NCBI GenBank assembly: GCA_902729315.2
Contig: LR746267.1
Span: 501,001-565,000, forward strand
DNA: 64,000 nucleotides
Reading direction: 5' to 3'
Origin: Spirodela intermedia
Lineage: Eukaryota > Streptophyta > Magnoliopsida > Alismatales > Araceae
The notes under the pieces are model-generated. The model saw only the letters and a list, made by a program, of their open reading frames with translations. It was not told where the DNA came from and made no database searches. Every line of letters starts with the position of its first letter. Positions within the stretch are counted from its first letter, which is position 1. Position numbers and translations under genes: made by a program. Positions 22,421-35,614 of this stretch are shown here, one piece after another.

Positions 22421-23698
22421 AAGGAAACAGTGAAACAATTCTTATGGCCATTTGATCATATCTCCTTTGTCAGAAATCTGTTACCTGTTATTCATAGAAC
22501 TATAAAGAGGAAACAAATAAATGATTTAGGTAAAGATTGCAGAAAACCCAATACTAGATTCATCAAGTCAACCTGACCTTGAATCATTTTGGCTCATGGA
22601 TAATGATGCCTTTAACTGCAATCAGTGAGTTATAACATACTAGCGTGTTTCTGATTTCATTTCATTGTGAAGAAAAAAGAAGGAAAATATCAACCAAGGG
22701 AAAAACCCAAGTTACCAAGGCAAATGTACCGACTACCAATGTATTCTTACTAAAATATCAACCATTTCTAATAGCACATCATCAACTGTGATCTTTGTCC
22801 AAAGAAGATGCCGAAAGAGCATAAAAAAATCTCGAATACTTCTAACAGGTTAGAAGAGATCAACTACTGAAGAGTTGATTGATTGCGTTGCTGTCCAATG
22901 AAGAGAGATGTGTTGATTCGAGCATATCCAAAAAGAATGTCAAAGCTTAGAGCAAGCTTTTGGTTCTTAATCTCATGCTCGGTTTCGTAGCCTATGCTTG
23001 CAATGACTCAGTCAGCCTATCCTTTATGTTAATTTTCCTTCTGTAATTCACCACAACGTTATCAGAGGGAGCCTCTGAAAGTATTTGCCACATTTCACAT
23101 CCCAAATTCCACAGTTTACATATCCCACACAGATCGAACATAAATAGATTTGAACTCCGTTTGAGTCAACGTCATTAAACAGCATTTGCAAGTTTAGCTC
23201 ATCCCGGATGAAGGATCAACATCGAATTTAATTATCAGAGCCCACAACTACCACATATTAGCTCTTCCGAAATAGTTGAGAGCCATCAAATTCAGAACAT
23301 CAAATTGAGGGGATTCCTAGAGTAACTTGAAAAAGGGATGGAATTAGAGGTTGCTGCAATTAGCTGGCTTTGGTTGCTTTCTGTTCATATCTCAACCAAA
23401 AATAACCATGCATTCTCCTCCATGATTTTCATCGGCAAGACCGTCACGCACACATACAAAAAAACATACATGTATACAAACACGTATGAATCGTAACTCA
23501 ATGGAGAAGCAAAACACTTCAAATATTTCTTTACGAAAAGATAAAATGTAGTTGAACAGTCTGCGCTCTGGACTTTTGGATCGGCGCTTTCCTTGTCTCT
23601 AAGATAATCCAAAGACAGAACGGGATCCATGATCAGGGCGAAGTCATCGATTACAGTCGTAGATATCACGGTCACCCAGATGTATACCCATAAGACGT

Positions 23699-24166
23699 TT
23701 GCTTCACGATGAGAAAGACTGGTCCGTCAGTGATACGAGTGGACCTCAACCCTCAGGAAATCATAATACCTGGATCATACCCACATTTGAGAATGGTTTT
23801 GTGGAGCAACATGTTCCACATCTATTCCGCAGCAGAAATTCATTGTTCCTACTGGAGGGATTTTTAGCAAATAGATCTTGTCGCAACATACAAACTAAAG
23901 CATTTACTCGTTTTCCATGCCGCAAAGATCGCCAAAGTGTGAAGCTGTCTCCTATGCTTGTTTATGGTCCTCGACAATCACCCAAAGGCACGATCATGCC
24001 AATCCCAAAATGTTCCGACAAAGTACCTCATTACGCCGCATTTTTTACGCTAAAAGCGGAAAAACAAATCCAAATCCGAAATATCCTAAGCCAGACTGCG
24101 CTAATTCATCAAACAGGCTACAAAATACAGCCATCACGTGCTCATGTATCTTGTAGTGATCAATAG
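23699..24166 (+). other. 155-codon frame, doubtful
   Basis: An ORF without recognisable domains. The mirrored DNA (about 51.9-52.3 kb) is alignable, for example AAAGTGTGAAGCTGTCTCCTA against AAAGTCTGAAGCTGTCTTCTC, but the right arm does not keep the frame open. A real protein is unlikely. The interval may be part of a decayed gene or regulatory DNA of the duplicated block. Confidence 0.15.
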
Positions 24167-25310
24167 TTGTGATCATTTCAAAAAGGATATGGGGTGCTCA
24201 CAGAACTCGTGTGTGAGAGAATCACCTATTTCTCCATTGTTCCATATCAGATGCCTGATCTCTCTACGGATAGGGCGGCAGAGGCGTAGGAGCAGCGCGA
24301 GGATCCGTCCGGCATCCCTACGCCTGCTCTGTCAGATCCAAAAGGCACCCTGCGAAACCCCACCGCATAAGCGCCTCCCATCCCGTCCGCCACTACCACT
24401 GGGTACCTTCCATCCGATTGCTCCCAGGACGGTTGCTCTGTTCCCCTGGGGGCAACGCCACCACCTTGAAGAAGCCCTCGTTCCTCGCACAACTATGTCC
24501 CTAGAGTGCTCCAAAACAGAGATTTTCAGGGTTTAAATATTAATATCTCACAAAGTAGACTGCAGGGCAAATTACTCTCCAGCCCATGTTGCCCTTGCTT
24601 CCCATTTCGGCTTCCATCACAACTAGACATTATTCGGCCCCTACAGGTTACATCCTACACTTCCAGGCCTTCAATCTTACATATATATTCTAAATTATAC
24701 CTAGAATCTTAGCAATATTTTAGCCAAAGTCGACTCAAGGTGGCAGCAATCGCCAATAGAGGTATTAAACAAGCCTACTTCATTGGATCATATGCATAAA
24801 ACAACAACAAAAATAATAATGTATGAAACTGAACAATGTGCATTATTTGCTATTAGATTTGACCTAATATTAAGTAAGCAATGATGGCGTGAGATAGCAC
24901 AAAAAGTCAATTCTAATAAAATGGAGGAATGAAGATGCATTGGTTTGACGAAGGGTGCAGGTAGTAAGGTGCTAATTGGCAAGATTTGGCCCCGTTAGGC
25001 CCTAATGTATACAACAATGTACAAAACGCACCAGATCATGCCACACCCTGAACAAGAACTGGTTAGGACAAGAACTGTAATTGGGTATGAGTAATTTTTT
25101 TGTTATGGTGCTGAGTTAGATAGAAGCCTCACCCTGAACAAAAGAGAAATTAGGGTGGGCTTCAAGCTTCTACAAGCCCAGGATTAGGAGAAAACCAAGA
25201 TAGTTGGGAAAAACTCAAGGTAAGTGGCTATCATTGATACCTCATCATCTCTAAAAACGTGTTGAGTGTTAATAAGCTCGATTCCCCAAGAAACCTCCAT
25301 GTTAAGATCA

Positions 25311-25336
25311 TCTCTCTCTCTCTCTCTCTCTCTCTC
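25311..25336. repeat. (CT)n microsatellite
   Basis: Twelve to thirteen CT units immediately upstream of the decayed gene region that begins at 25357. Pyrimidine tracts of this sort are common in plant 5' leaders. Confidence 0.9.
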
Positions 25337-25356
25337 GCTATACTATATCTACTTCT

Positions 25357-27089
25357 ATGGTTCATCTGTCCGCTTCTTCCTCGTTAGTCCCTTATTCTAG
25401 GGTTTCGAAGGGTTTCAGCTCAAAGCACGCCGTACGACCAAGCGTCGTGCTGTCCACGGATTTGGCGTGCGGGATAACAGGCAATCCAGCCCGACAACTG
25501 GAACCCTTACCTCCCTACGGAGCTGTACTGCTAAGAGGCGGCGGCCCCACCGTCCAGACCCACGGGCTTCCGCAGATCATCCAGGTGGGGGAGGAGGAAC
25601 ATCGATCCAGCAAACAGATCAACAAGAAGCCAATACAAGTCGGAGAGATCAGAATCGGAAGCGAGCGTCTTACGGTGGTTACGGCCTGTTCTTCCTTTTG
25701 CACCTCCATCTCTTCGCAGTAATGAGTTAGGATTTTTCGTTTCAGTGGTTTTATCTCTTTTGTCGTCAGATTTCTTAACTCTAAGCATCATCCTGACGTC
25801 GGTAGTATGTACTTTACTTTGACTTTGACCTCTTCAGATTTTAGGTCCCCAACGTGGGGTATCCTCTCCTGAGAGCCACCTTCACTATCTTTCTTTCGGG
25901 TAAAACAGGGAGGTAGGGGGTGAAGCCGGTAAAAAAATGCATTCCGAGGAAGGAATCAGAAGCCTCTTCTTCCTCTATACATGACTTTCGCAACCTCCTG
26001 ACCTCTGGCTTCATCCCATTCTTGTTCCTGTGTTTATGGACACCTGCGTCTCCGTCTACTAAGATGTCCTGCGAGTTGAACCGGTCCCACTTGAAGACCC
26101 TGATGGGCTTCTGAAGCACATCAGAACCACTGCTGAGGCTACTGTTCCCGCTTCGTCGGCGGGGATTCTTTATCTGCCGCCTCCTGCCTGCAAGAGGAGA
26201 CGAACCGTTTCTTCCTCACATGTGTTTTCACCACGTTGATGATGAGCAATGACCGGATACTACTGGTCCTGGCTACCTCAATTACCCCACGATCTATGCT
26301 AGAACGGTCTTCAAACCCGCCAAGGTTAAAGGCCGTGCCTTATCTTCCATGACCGCGGTAGCAGAAAGTGCTGCCCCTCTAACACGACGGTACTCTATTT
26401 CACTTCTAATACTGATTCCATTGTTTATCAACATAACGTCAAAGAATTAAAATTCCTGACGTAGTTCATGAAGGAAGCCATTAGGGTTGAACCCGCCTGG
26501 ACGGCCTCTCACTGTTTCTTCTGAACTTACCTGTGGGACGGCCGTTTGGTCGCATCTCCTCAGTCAAGAAGAAACCCATGGCGAACTTCCCTCCTCTTAA
26601 ATTTATCGAGATATCCGACCAGCGTCCGTTTCTCATCTTTCTTGGCGAAACTGGAATAGCATGTGCCATCTGGAAGGAACTGTGATCCTCTTCCTGCCGC
26701 TGTGCCTGGATGTTTTTGACCATTTTCCTTTCCTACGAGAGTCGCAGAGTCCTCGCGTCTACCTCCTCCAAGTTGGCCTCTTAAAACTCTATGGGGAGCT
26801 CTTGACGAAGCTGGCCGGGGTTCCTACAGACAGGACGAGGCGTATAGGCGACGGGATGGGAGGTGCAACCCCCCAGCCTCGCCGGCTCTTGGGACGGGGA
26901 ATATTTACTCGTAGCTCCCAGCTGGGGCATCTTCTGCTTGTGGTGAATGAGGGCGGGGAGGCAGAGGGTCTTGGTTCCCTAGCAAGGGATATAAAGGAAC
27001 TAAAAACGGAACGCCTCCTGCTGGCCTCTACTTCACACGGTGTGGGAATGGTCGGGAGGAGGCATAGCTTATCATTGTGTCAAAACTAA
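25357..27089 (+). pseudogene. Decayed gene, left-arm copy (family unrecognised)
   Basis: Peptides readable here reappear in the mirror copy at 49.05-50.75 kb, so this was coding DNA before or during the duplication. In order: MSCELNRSHLKTLMGF near 26070-26114; TVLYFTSNTDS, NVKELKFL and EAIRVEPAWTASH (26390-26515); after a shift, LNLPVGRPFGRISSVKK and then KFIEISDQRPFLIFLGETG with IWKEL (26525-26685); and DRTRRIGDGMGGATPQPRR through EAEGLGSLARDIKEL, TERLLLASTSH (26830-27050). Stops and frame changes between blocks show decay. I do not recognise the family. The length and lack of polymerase motifs leave both a lineage-specific gene and a transposon gene possible. Confidence 0.5.
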
Positions 27090-27624
27090 ATAATTGGAAG
27101 TCCTATGGTTGTGTAGAAGGGTGTAGAAGTAAATACCCTTTCGTTAATTCTTGAAAGGGAGCCCCTCCAATGAACAAGTGCATGCAATTGTCGGAAGGCA
27201 TTGTAAATTGCATAAAGAGACATTCAAAACTTAGTTACCATCATCTATTACATATAGCCATATATTTTCTTGTTAGGTTTTTGGATTTTGTTGTTGAAAA
27301 TTAATCACACATTTAAGATATAATAGCACTTAATCCAAAACTTGCTTTATTATACTAACCAAAGTATTAATAATTAAATTATGAAATCTACTTTTTGTTG
27401 ATGTGAAAAATATATATTTCAACCATATAAAGGAAAAATTGTCAATAAAACACATATTTATATGGACAGATGAACATTAGTGTAAAAGAAAAAATATAGA
27501 AGGAAGAAGAAGACATAAAGAGGTTGTGTCAACCCGTCTATGACTTAAGAGAGAAAGTGTGATAGCTTTGAGAAAAAGGAAATATCAAGAGAGAAATTTT
27601 CTTGGAAAAAATTGACGTATGATA

Positions 27625-27690
27625 TGGGCAAAGTATCTTTGACAAGGGCAAAGTATCTTTGACAAGGGCAAAGTATCTTTCTGAAGTCAT
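27625..27690. repeat. 20-bp triplication
   Basis: Three tandem copies of GGGCAAAGTATCTTTGACAA (the third diverges at its end). The mirror copy near 48.65 kb has only one or two degenerate versions, so expansion followed the arm duplication. Confidence 0.85.
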
Positions 27691-27949
27691 AAAATCAAAG
27701 ATATATCAAATATCTAGTGCTGACATTTGCAGAATAACTTGGACAGAAGTTAATCAAATTGACAATGTGCCCTCATAATTTGTTAGCAAGTTGTCCCACA
27801 TACTTAGCCAATCAATCATTGACCAATCATATCTCTAAAAATTTAAATTTCAACGACTATCTTTTGGGCTTTAAAAATAGCTGAATGCTTTTTTTTCAAA
27901 GTATACTTCTATGATTAATCATCTTGTCTCACAAGTTTGAAGTTTTGAA

Positions 27950-30900
27950 GTTCTTTCTCATAAAAGTTTTTTTAAGCACCCATACTAGTCACAACACTAA
28001 AAAGGCTATCTATTTAGAATCAATATTTAAATTTAATTTTCTATATGAAGGTGTCCCAAGGAATACTTCTAATAAAGGAAGATAGGCAATGTTGAGCTGT
28101 GAATTAGCTCAATATAATTTTAATTACTTTTAGAGATTACCCTGAATCAAGAAATTTGTGATATTTGATTAGAAGTTGATTATAATAAAATAACTACATG
28201 TGTTGAAAACATTTTCATAATTTCACATGATATAGAAGGAATAAAATTATTTATTTTGACTTAAGAAATATCTTTGACCAACTCAATTCTCATCAAGGGC
28301 AGAAACACTAAAGATGTTTGTGTATAAATACGTTAACAAGTTTATACGAAGTAAATCTATGATCATTTTATGTGTGAGCCTTGATATTTAGATTTTTTAT
28401 ACTAAATAGTTTCAGCTATGTAAGGATATGAATAACTAGTAGAAATGTTTTGAATGAGAATCAAAAGTAACAAACCTTGAAGAAATTTATCGAAACATTA
28501 AATTGGTATTGATTTTATGCTATTAATGTGTATTTATAGAATTTAAATTATGGAAGCAGAATGTGACAAATTAAGATTGTTAGATGACCATTTTAACACA
28601 AGAGGCCCAAGCTTATAGAGAACCATCTAATTCCATTCCAAACTACATTTGGCAAAAAGATCAAAAGATTGAAGGCCACAAAGCAAAGAGAATAAGCTAT
28701 CAACTCTAGTGCTCCTCAATATTTCACTCAATTCACATTTTAATCATAGTAAGCCTCATCATCTTATAGTGAAAGTTGCTTTAAAAAGCTCTTCCTTACT
28801 CAAGTATTAACAAAAAGGAATGGATTCAAGCTAACATCAGTTACTATTATGCTTTCATGCTCTATTTTCATATATTATTTGTGTTCACTACATTTGAGTA
28901 CCTAGGTGTGCTTCACCTCAAGTCTAGTGCTTGTTGTGTGCATGAAAATTCAATATGTATTCGTAGTGTATTTGATTGAAAGACCAGATCCTATGATTAA
29001 CTTGGTTGATCCCTAAGCACATGTGGTATGTTAGGACTTATCTTGCAGTTATGGTATGCTTGTATGAAAGACTCTCACTTGTGGTGTGCATAGTGACCTA
29101 ATAAGTGCTTGTGTTGCGCTTAGTTAGTTGACAAGCACTTGTGGTGTGCCTGGTCAATAAATCTACCTCTAATTGTGAGCTCAACAACATAAAGAGGTTC
29201 TATGGTGAGCTCAAGTCCTTAAACACTATTGGTGTGCTGACAATAAAGAGAGACATACGGTTCACTCATGTCTAGGTGAAGGTTATTAGAAGTGTGACTT
29301 CTGCTATAGATATATAAACTTGAGCAATCAATGATATAAATGGGTGATGAGCCCATAAGCCAATTATAATCACAGGGTGTGATTAGTGGAAATCGAAATT
29401 TAGTTGACTTCGGAATTGTGTAAGCCTTGCAAGCTGAACCACTGTAAAAACTTTGTGTTGGTCACCAAATTCTTATCTTGTTGATAATTTCGTACAAGCC
29501 ACCCTCAATATAAAGAGATAACAAACCTAATAACTAAAAAAAATTAAGAACCAATTCATGCTCCCTATTGATTTATCTAATCATCGAATGACCAACATGT
29601 AAGTAAGTGCCTTACTGTCTAATATGGAAGTGATTGACCTGTGAAATCTATTGTGTAAGGGGTTTAATGATCTCATAGAAGTTCATTTGCATCTGTCATA
29701 CAAGCACACCATATGTTTCATACATAGAAAGTGTTATTGTGTTAACCCAAAAAGATATGTATTAACCCATAAAAGTGTGTCCATGTTTCCTCTTGGAACC
29801 AATATCCTCTTCAATAAATCTAAATTATGATATCGTTATCTCACAACTACATGCTCAACATCTAACAACCTAAGTTTGTATTTTATATGAATTTTTTGAT
29901 TATTGGACTTTATTTTTCCATATATGATTAATTCTTTTTGTAGAAGGTCCTAGAGGAGTTGATGATGTTGTTATAGTTGGATATGGCATGCAACATAATT
30001 GAAAACGTATAGGAAGAAGATGAAATTTTTTAAAGAAGCATTCACAAAATTTATGGCGTGGATTATCTAATAGTATGTTTAACATATGTTTTCAATGCTT
30101 GAAGAATACAATTTTTGGTGAAATTTGAAGATTATAGAGAAACTCTTTTGGAGAGGATAAATTGTGTTGTTTTTCAAGATAAATAAATAAGAATCTTGTT
30201 TAGAGATCTAAAGGGTCTGATCACATTTGTCAACATAAGATAGTCCAGGAATTTATACAGTTCACACAAGCTCATCAGTTTCCTTGAATAATATATAGGT
30301 GGTAAAATAACTAATAGGCTCTTTACATGAAAGAAAAATGTGCAAGTTAGCAAATCCTTCTAAGCAAGCATTATCATTAACTTTTTTTTTAAAAAGAAAC
30401 AAAATATGCAAGGATGGGGTGGATTTTCGCACACATAATGCTAATATAATCTTTGTTATGTTACCAAGAAAGCCTAAGGTTTGTTAATCATGATTCAATT
30501 GATGTAAATAATACTTTATCCATTCCAATGAATATAATTGTATTTTTTTGAAGAAAAAGAATATTGTACTCTAAATTTAGAGAAAATGGGTAGTTCTTTG
30601 CTTTGGCACTTAATTATTTCATTATTTTATTTCTAAAGGACAATAAGAAAGAACTCCAAAGAATATGAACAATAGTAAATCACACTAAGTTACATACATC
30701 ATGTTTTTCTCAATTTAATTGAAGATCAAAAGCAAACATGAGTTAATAGTTTGGAAAAGTTATTTCTATTAGCCTAAAATGATATCTAATTGAGTATAGA
30801 ATCTTTTAACATATAATCAAATTAACTAAGCCACAATGAAAAAGAATCAAAATAGTGCAGCAGGACAGAATAATCAAACAATTGGAGTATATAGAGGTAT

Positions 30901-32280
30901 GTTAAAAGGTGAGGGTCTTCATAATATAATTTTACCCTAAAATAATTATTGCATCTCTTCCCGAGTACGCTTGAAATAAAATTGCATATGAAGCTTGGAA
31001 TGAGCAGACCATGCCGATTTCTTCATGTTTCTTGTGGCACATCAAATGAGTACACCTTTACACAAAGAATTTTTTTAAAGAGAAAGTAGGATATTTAGCA
31101 CATATATCGAGATATTCAAAGGATAGAATCATGTTAATCCAATTATAGGAATTGGTAATGTAACAACACCCACATGGTTCAAGATCAACTAGTCTCGAAT
31201 AATATCCATGTATGTTGGATGAAAATAGTTCAACAAGAATGGTGTGTTCTCATAAGGTAACCATACACATTATTTACAAGTGGACTAAAAATCATGATCC
31301 ATTAATAAATCAAAGGCATGAATAAAATAAGGATAAAGAAAAATTTTCCTTAATTATAATTGAATTTTTTCGATATTTTTCAATTTTAGAGAAAAAGACA
31401 GATGCTTGAATTGTATCCAGAAGCAAGGGCAAATAAGGGGGGTCTGATTCCAAACTACATTTCTTGATGTAATATTGCTATTAAGAATTTATCAATACAT
31501 TATTGGCTTTGGCACATTAATAAAAGTTCCAAGAATATCAATTTTATCCAGACAAAACATTCATAATTGGAAAATAAAGTAGACGTTGAGGAATCTATAG
31601 GTTACATTTAAATAGTGAAGGAAAAAAATCATTTTCACTTTATAAAACTCTCTAGTACACCAACAAAGCTCTTGACTAAATATTGTCTTTATCTGATGAT
31701 TATAACTAAAGACAACGAAAAAAAATAAATCTTATCCAAGTTACATTTTTTATATATATAATTTACATTAAAAAACTTGATGTTGTACATTCAACTGGTA
31801 TGTTATCTTACTTATGGTTCTATATAATTCTCATTTTACAACTACAATGAGATGGTGGTATGATACACAGAAAAGAGGATTAAGTTCCCTTGTTGGCTAT
31901 CCAAACTAAAGCTATGTTGCCTTAGTGATGACAAGAATGACTAGCAAAGGTTCTATTGTCACCAAAGAGGTAAAAAACTTAGCGGAAGAAAGATATATTT
32001 TAGCCATCAATGCAACTTGCAAAACTATATGGTTAAAAGGAAGAATTTTTATTGACACACCACATTGTAGTGACTCAGGAAGGACAATATTTTCTTTGAG
32101 TAGGTTCACTACTGAAGATTCGAGCATGCCTAATCACATTAAACTTTGCAACCAGTGTTTTGCTAATATGGAGATCTAGTTAAGTTATTTGAGCAATGAT
32201 GATCATGTTGTAAATACTTTGACTAGAGATATCATATTTGAGATGGTAGAGATTATTAAATATTTTTAATAAAGCAGAAA
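27950..32280. mobile_element. 4.3-kb left-arm-only insertion, probably a decayed retroelement
   Basis: The right arm runs directly from the equivalent of 27930 (about 48430) to the equivalent of 32290 (about 47880) with only some 550 bp between. The insert is AT-rich and has no intact gene. Repeated ACTTGTGGTGTGC-like words at about 28990-29150, and a frame at 31925-32179 with a vague copia RNase H-like string (ERYILAINATCKTIWLKG), point to retroelement remains. Clear LTR pairs or target duplications were not found. A complex deletion in the right arm is the alternative. Confidence 0.4.
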
Positions 32281-32459
32281 TAAAATAATATATAAATAAA
32301 TACATAGTAATATTAAGATACAATTAGAATTTGTATACCAAACAAACGGGTGGCTGCTAGAATGGTGTTAGTAAAAAGGAATTAGATTTTGACTATTGAA
32401 CTCATTCGAAGCTGTTTACGCTTCTGTGCTCATTTCTTGGCGTGGAGGATAATGTCCGA

Positions 32460-32783
32460 ATAAATGCTCCAGTGTCATTTAAACATGTTTCTCCCAGTCG
32501 GATCTGAATTTTTTTTCCAATGAAAATGGATTATTATTCATTCCTGTGGAAGGCACATCCTGTTTTCTACCGTCCGACCATCCTTCTTGTGGAGCAAGCA
32601 CTCTGTACGAAGAGTGAAAAAATTTATGGATTTCAAGAACTCACGATCCATAGCAGTGATCCATACCTGTGCCAATATAGTTTTAGCTATAGTCCTCAGC
32701 GGGCGGACCAATCTAAAATGCATTTCCTTCATCAATATTTAAGGCAATCTCTTTCAAGATCGAATCATATCGGAGTCATCTGA
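32460..32783 (+). pseudogene. Conserved fragment 'SF', copy 1
   Basis: One of three copies with the same protein-like pattern: DYYSFLWK...FYRP...SEKIYGFQ...HSSDPYLCQY...DQSKMHF...RQSL. The others are minus-strand, at 42165-42431 and 47453-47650. Keeping the same frame in three diverged copies suggests former coding. Just beyond it all copies share GATTCAGATGACTACGATATG-type sequence and a TATATATA-AGCATCTTGAA-like stretch. Family not recognised. Confidence 0.4.
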
Positions 32784-33179
32784 ATCCATCTCAAAATGAC
32801 CCTACAAAAAAAGATTCATACGAGGATGATGTGTCCGACACTTAAAGAGTGCCATATGCCGTAACTAGAATGCCTCGTTCAAGATGCTATATATACATAT
32901 GATGCGTGATTTTGGTAAACACTTAGTTGATAATGAAAGGAAGGTACCAGGTTTTTTCTTGCCTGATTTTTAAGTGAAATTATTTAAAATCATGACGCTG
33001 ACTGGTCCTATGGGGCCTAGATTGATAAAATGAATAAAATTATGATCCTTGTATATCGAATCCAAATCATTCTGATTCAGAAATAAGTAAGAGAGCATAT
33101 TGACAACTATCTGAATACATGTGTTAACACTGACTCAATATAAATAACTAATATTACGTCTTTTCTGGACAAAGACTAA

Positions 33180-33850
33180 AAATTGTGGAATACCTGTGTT
33201 ACTGATCTGTCTGATAACTCTGCCATCTTATGCTTGATGATTGCGGGGATGTCGATACCAGACACGGCGTGAATAGGAAAATGTACAAGATGTTGCAATT
33301 CTTTTCCTCGGATACACAAAAAAAAATGGAATCTCCAGTTTCTGATCGTCGGCCCTGCATACGTTAATTGTGACGTTGCGTTGAGTAAAGCGAGCAGAGG
33401 AGGTCTTAAGGGAACCGGGAACCAGTACGGCTATCGATGGAATGGCCGTCAAAGCTGATGTCGGCATGGAGAGCGATGAATTTCATACAAACCTGTGAGG
33501 GTATCGCCTAATGAGATGCTGGGGAAGTACTGAACTTTTTTGTGTTGGGGCGGGAAAAAGGGGGAAGGGTGATTGGAAAACCGCTGGCCTTAATATCGGC
33601 AGAATGAGGTGAGCCGCCATTCTGGTAGGGAAAGTCATGGTAGTATGGTAGTTATACCAACGCCATCGTCCACCGCTGTAGTGACAAACGGAACGGTGGG
33701 TGCCGGGTCGACAGGGGTGGGGGGAGCCGACAGGAATAGCAGCTCCGGTCCCCCGTTGCACATGGGCGACAGCCATATTCAACAGCGAAGATTCAAGTAG
33801 GGTTACAGAGAGGAGGGAAGACGAAAATTATTGACTCCCTTCTATCCTGT
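33180..33850 (-). pseudogene. Decayed coding segment shared by both arms
   Basis: In the minus direction this holds ATGGC-type starts followed by AHVQRG, and a frame with PSIAVLVPGSLKTSSARFTQ and RNVTINVC. The right arm (46.44-46.86 kb, plus) has PSIAALVPGFLK and ARFTYRNTRVNVC. The shared frame suggests a former exon, but both copies are interrupted. Product unknown. Confidence 0.35.
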
Positions 33851-33869
33851 GGTAGTTCATTATATCTTT

Positions 33870-35350
33870 GCCGGTCAATCTTCATCTGCTTGGGGATGTC
33901 TGAATCATGCCTCGTCATCTTCTTTGTATAGTTGTATGACCATCTATAGATTCAACAACTGATGGACGGCAGCTCACAGAAAATTTCTTGATGTTTCAGT
34001 CGTGGCAGTATTACGCTCGCGATGCTGGGAAGCGGTTTTCACCTACAGTTTTCAAAGAAGCCAACGTGTATTTAAGAAATTCTCATGCCGATCACATAAC
34101 AAGCGCAGATCTTCGTTGACCCACTCATACTTGACACTGCCAGACATAGGTGATAATCTCAAGTATTTTAGAATCATTGAAATCCCTTGACCCTTATGTT
34201 TCATGGGTCGTGGTTGGGACCTCGGCTTCGTCCAACCTTCCGGATTTTCTTTTTCTGAAAAAATGGGTACTTTTGGTGGCCTATTTCTAAAATAATTCGA
34301 CGTTTGGGTGAGTGTTTTAAAACATAATAGACTCATCCGAGAAGATCGGTTGGGAATTTTACGATATGAAGTTTCCGGGAAGGTTCCGAAGTCATATTCT
34401 CAAGTCACAACCGTCCCTATAGAGTCCTCTTCAGCCGAATATGAAAGGTGATGACCATCCCTGGCAAGCACGCAAGATGTGCTATTTTTCTATGTTACCT
34501 GTTCCTGTTTTGGGAGTGGCGACGTTGATTCTAGGTTTATTGTGAAGGTCATCTGAACTCCTAAACGCCCGTTTCTTTTCTAGTGGAGAAATTAGGAGAC
34601 ATGAGGGTGATAAGAAGAGAGATATAGACGGAACAAGACACAGACGTGGGGATGAAGACCGGAGACTCCTCCTCTTCTAAGTTTAAATGTAGTAATTGCT
34701 TACGCAAATTATGAAGAGGGTTTTACAACAAGCTACAACAAGCTCTTCACGAAGTGACGATATTTCCTCCATTGCAATATGACTTTAATGTCATATTGAA
34801 TCTGATTACGGATATTACACTAGATTTAACTATATTTTCAATCGTAGACATACTAAGTTACTATTTCAAAGTCATTTATTATCGATAGACAACACATGTT
34901 GACTCATATTATTTAGAAGTAATGATTTGATGGCTATTTATCGATAGTAATTAGTGCTGTCAATTGGCCGGCAAAGGCCTGGACCTCATCTAGCCCAGGC
35001 ACCTTCTGAAAGAGGCAAAATCATCACACAAGATTCAGAGAAAAGTGGGAGGAATAAATTTCAAACTGAACTCTCTATTTCAAGGCTACTTCCTTCCTAA
35101 ACCTTAACAATTGTAGAGATACTCATATGACAAGAAATTATCATAAGAAATCAGGATCCGAGGCTCTGAGACCTTTGAAGCCAGGAGGCGGCGTTGGCAT
35201 AATCCGATGTACTTATTTTCATTTCAAGACTTGGATTGTGTCCATCATACATTAACTGACGCAATGGCGCAGCACGAATTTTCTGCCAGGTTTTAAATAT
35301 TGGTTACAAAGTCAATAGCTACGAAGAAACCAAGCAATACTTATCTGACA
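33870..35350. repeat. Segment present in left arm and third copy, absent from right arm
   Basis: In the right arm the equivalents of 33850 (about 46380) and 35390 (about 46340) are nearly adjacent. The third copy at 62830-63900 does contain this segment, up to about 34970, in reverse complement (for example TCATATTCGGCTGAAGA at 63306). So the right arm lost it, or it was inserted into an ancestor of the other two. No credible ORF is conserved between the two copies that have it. Confidence 0.7.
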
Positions 35351-35410
35351 TGACATTTTTCGGTATCTTCATCTTGTGGGCGCCATAAAAATAGTTTTTC
35401 TATTTAAATA

Positions 35411-35614
35411 TCAGATGATGCTTCCGAATCCAATGGTACTCCATTTCATCTCCAGGATAGACAGCTCGAAGTGTGGCAGAGGTGCGGGGCCGGCTTCGAA
35501 AAGGATACGTAGCCCTCCTTCAGCCGCACATGGCCGGCTATGATATCTGTAGAATCCGGCCACATGAACTGTGGGGGGCCATGCCAGCTGCGACTTATCC
35601 GGATGGAGAGACAT
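35411..35614 (-). pseudogene. Decayed exon-like segment, left arm
   Basis: Minus-strand frame with PPTVHVAGFYRYHSRPCAAEG and LRILFEA. The right arm (46140-46275, plus) reads PPTVHVTGFYRDDYRPCAAEG and LRILFEA. The peptide is strongly kept between copies while the surroundings drift, suggesting past selection on protein. Family not recognised; no complete gene could be assembled. Confidence 0.4.

Noticed and set aside
24247-24536. Overlapping frames on both strands in a GC-rich patch
   Set aside because: Not preserved in the mirrored region near 51.7 kb and no motif recognised.
31925-32179. Copia RNase H gene
   Set aside because: Only a weak resemblance (TCKTIWLKG), without the neighbouring motifs that make the 9.6-10.4 kb case convincing. 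Kept only as a hint within the insertion.
34052-34336. A 94-codon minus-strand frame in the left arm
   Set aside because: The third copy at 63.5-63.8 kb aligns as DNA but does not keep the frame.
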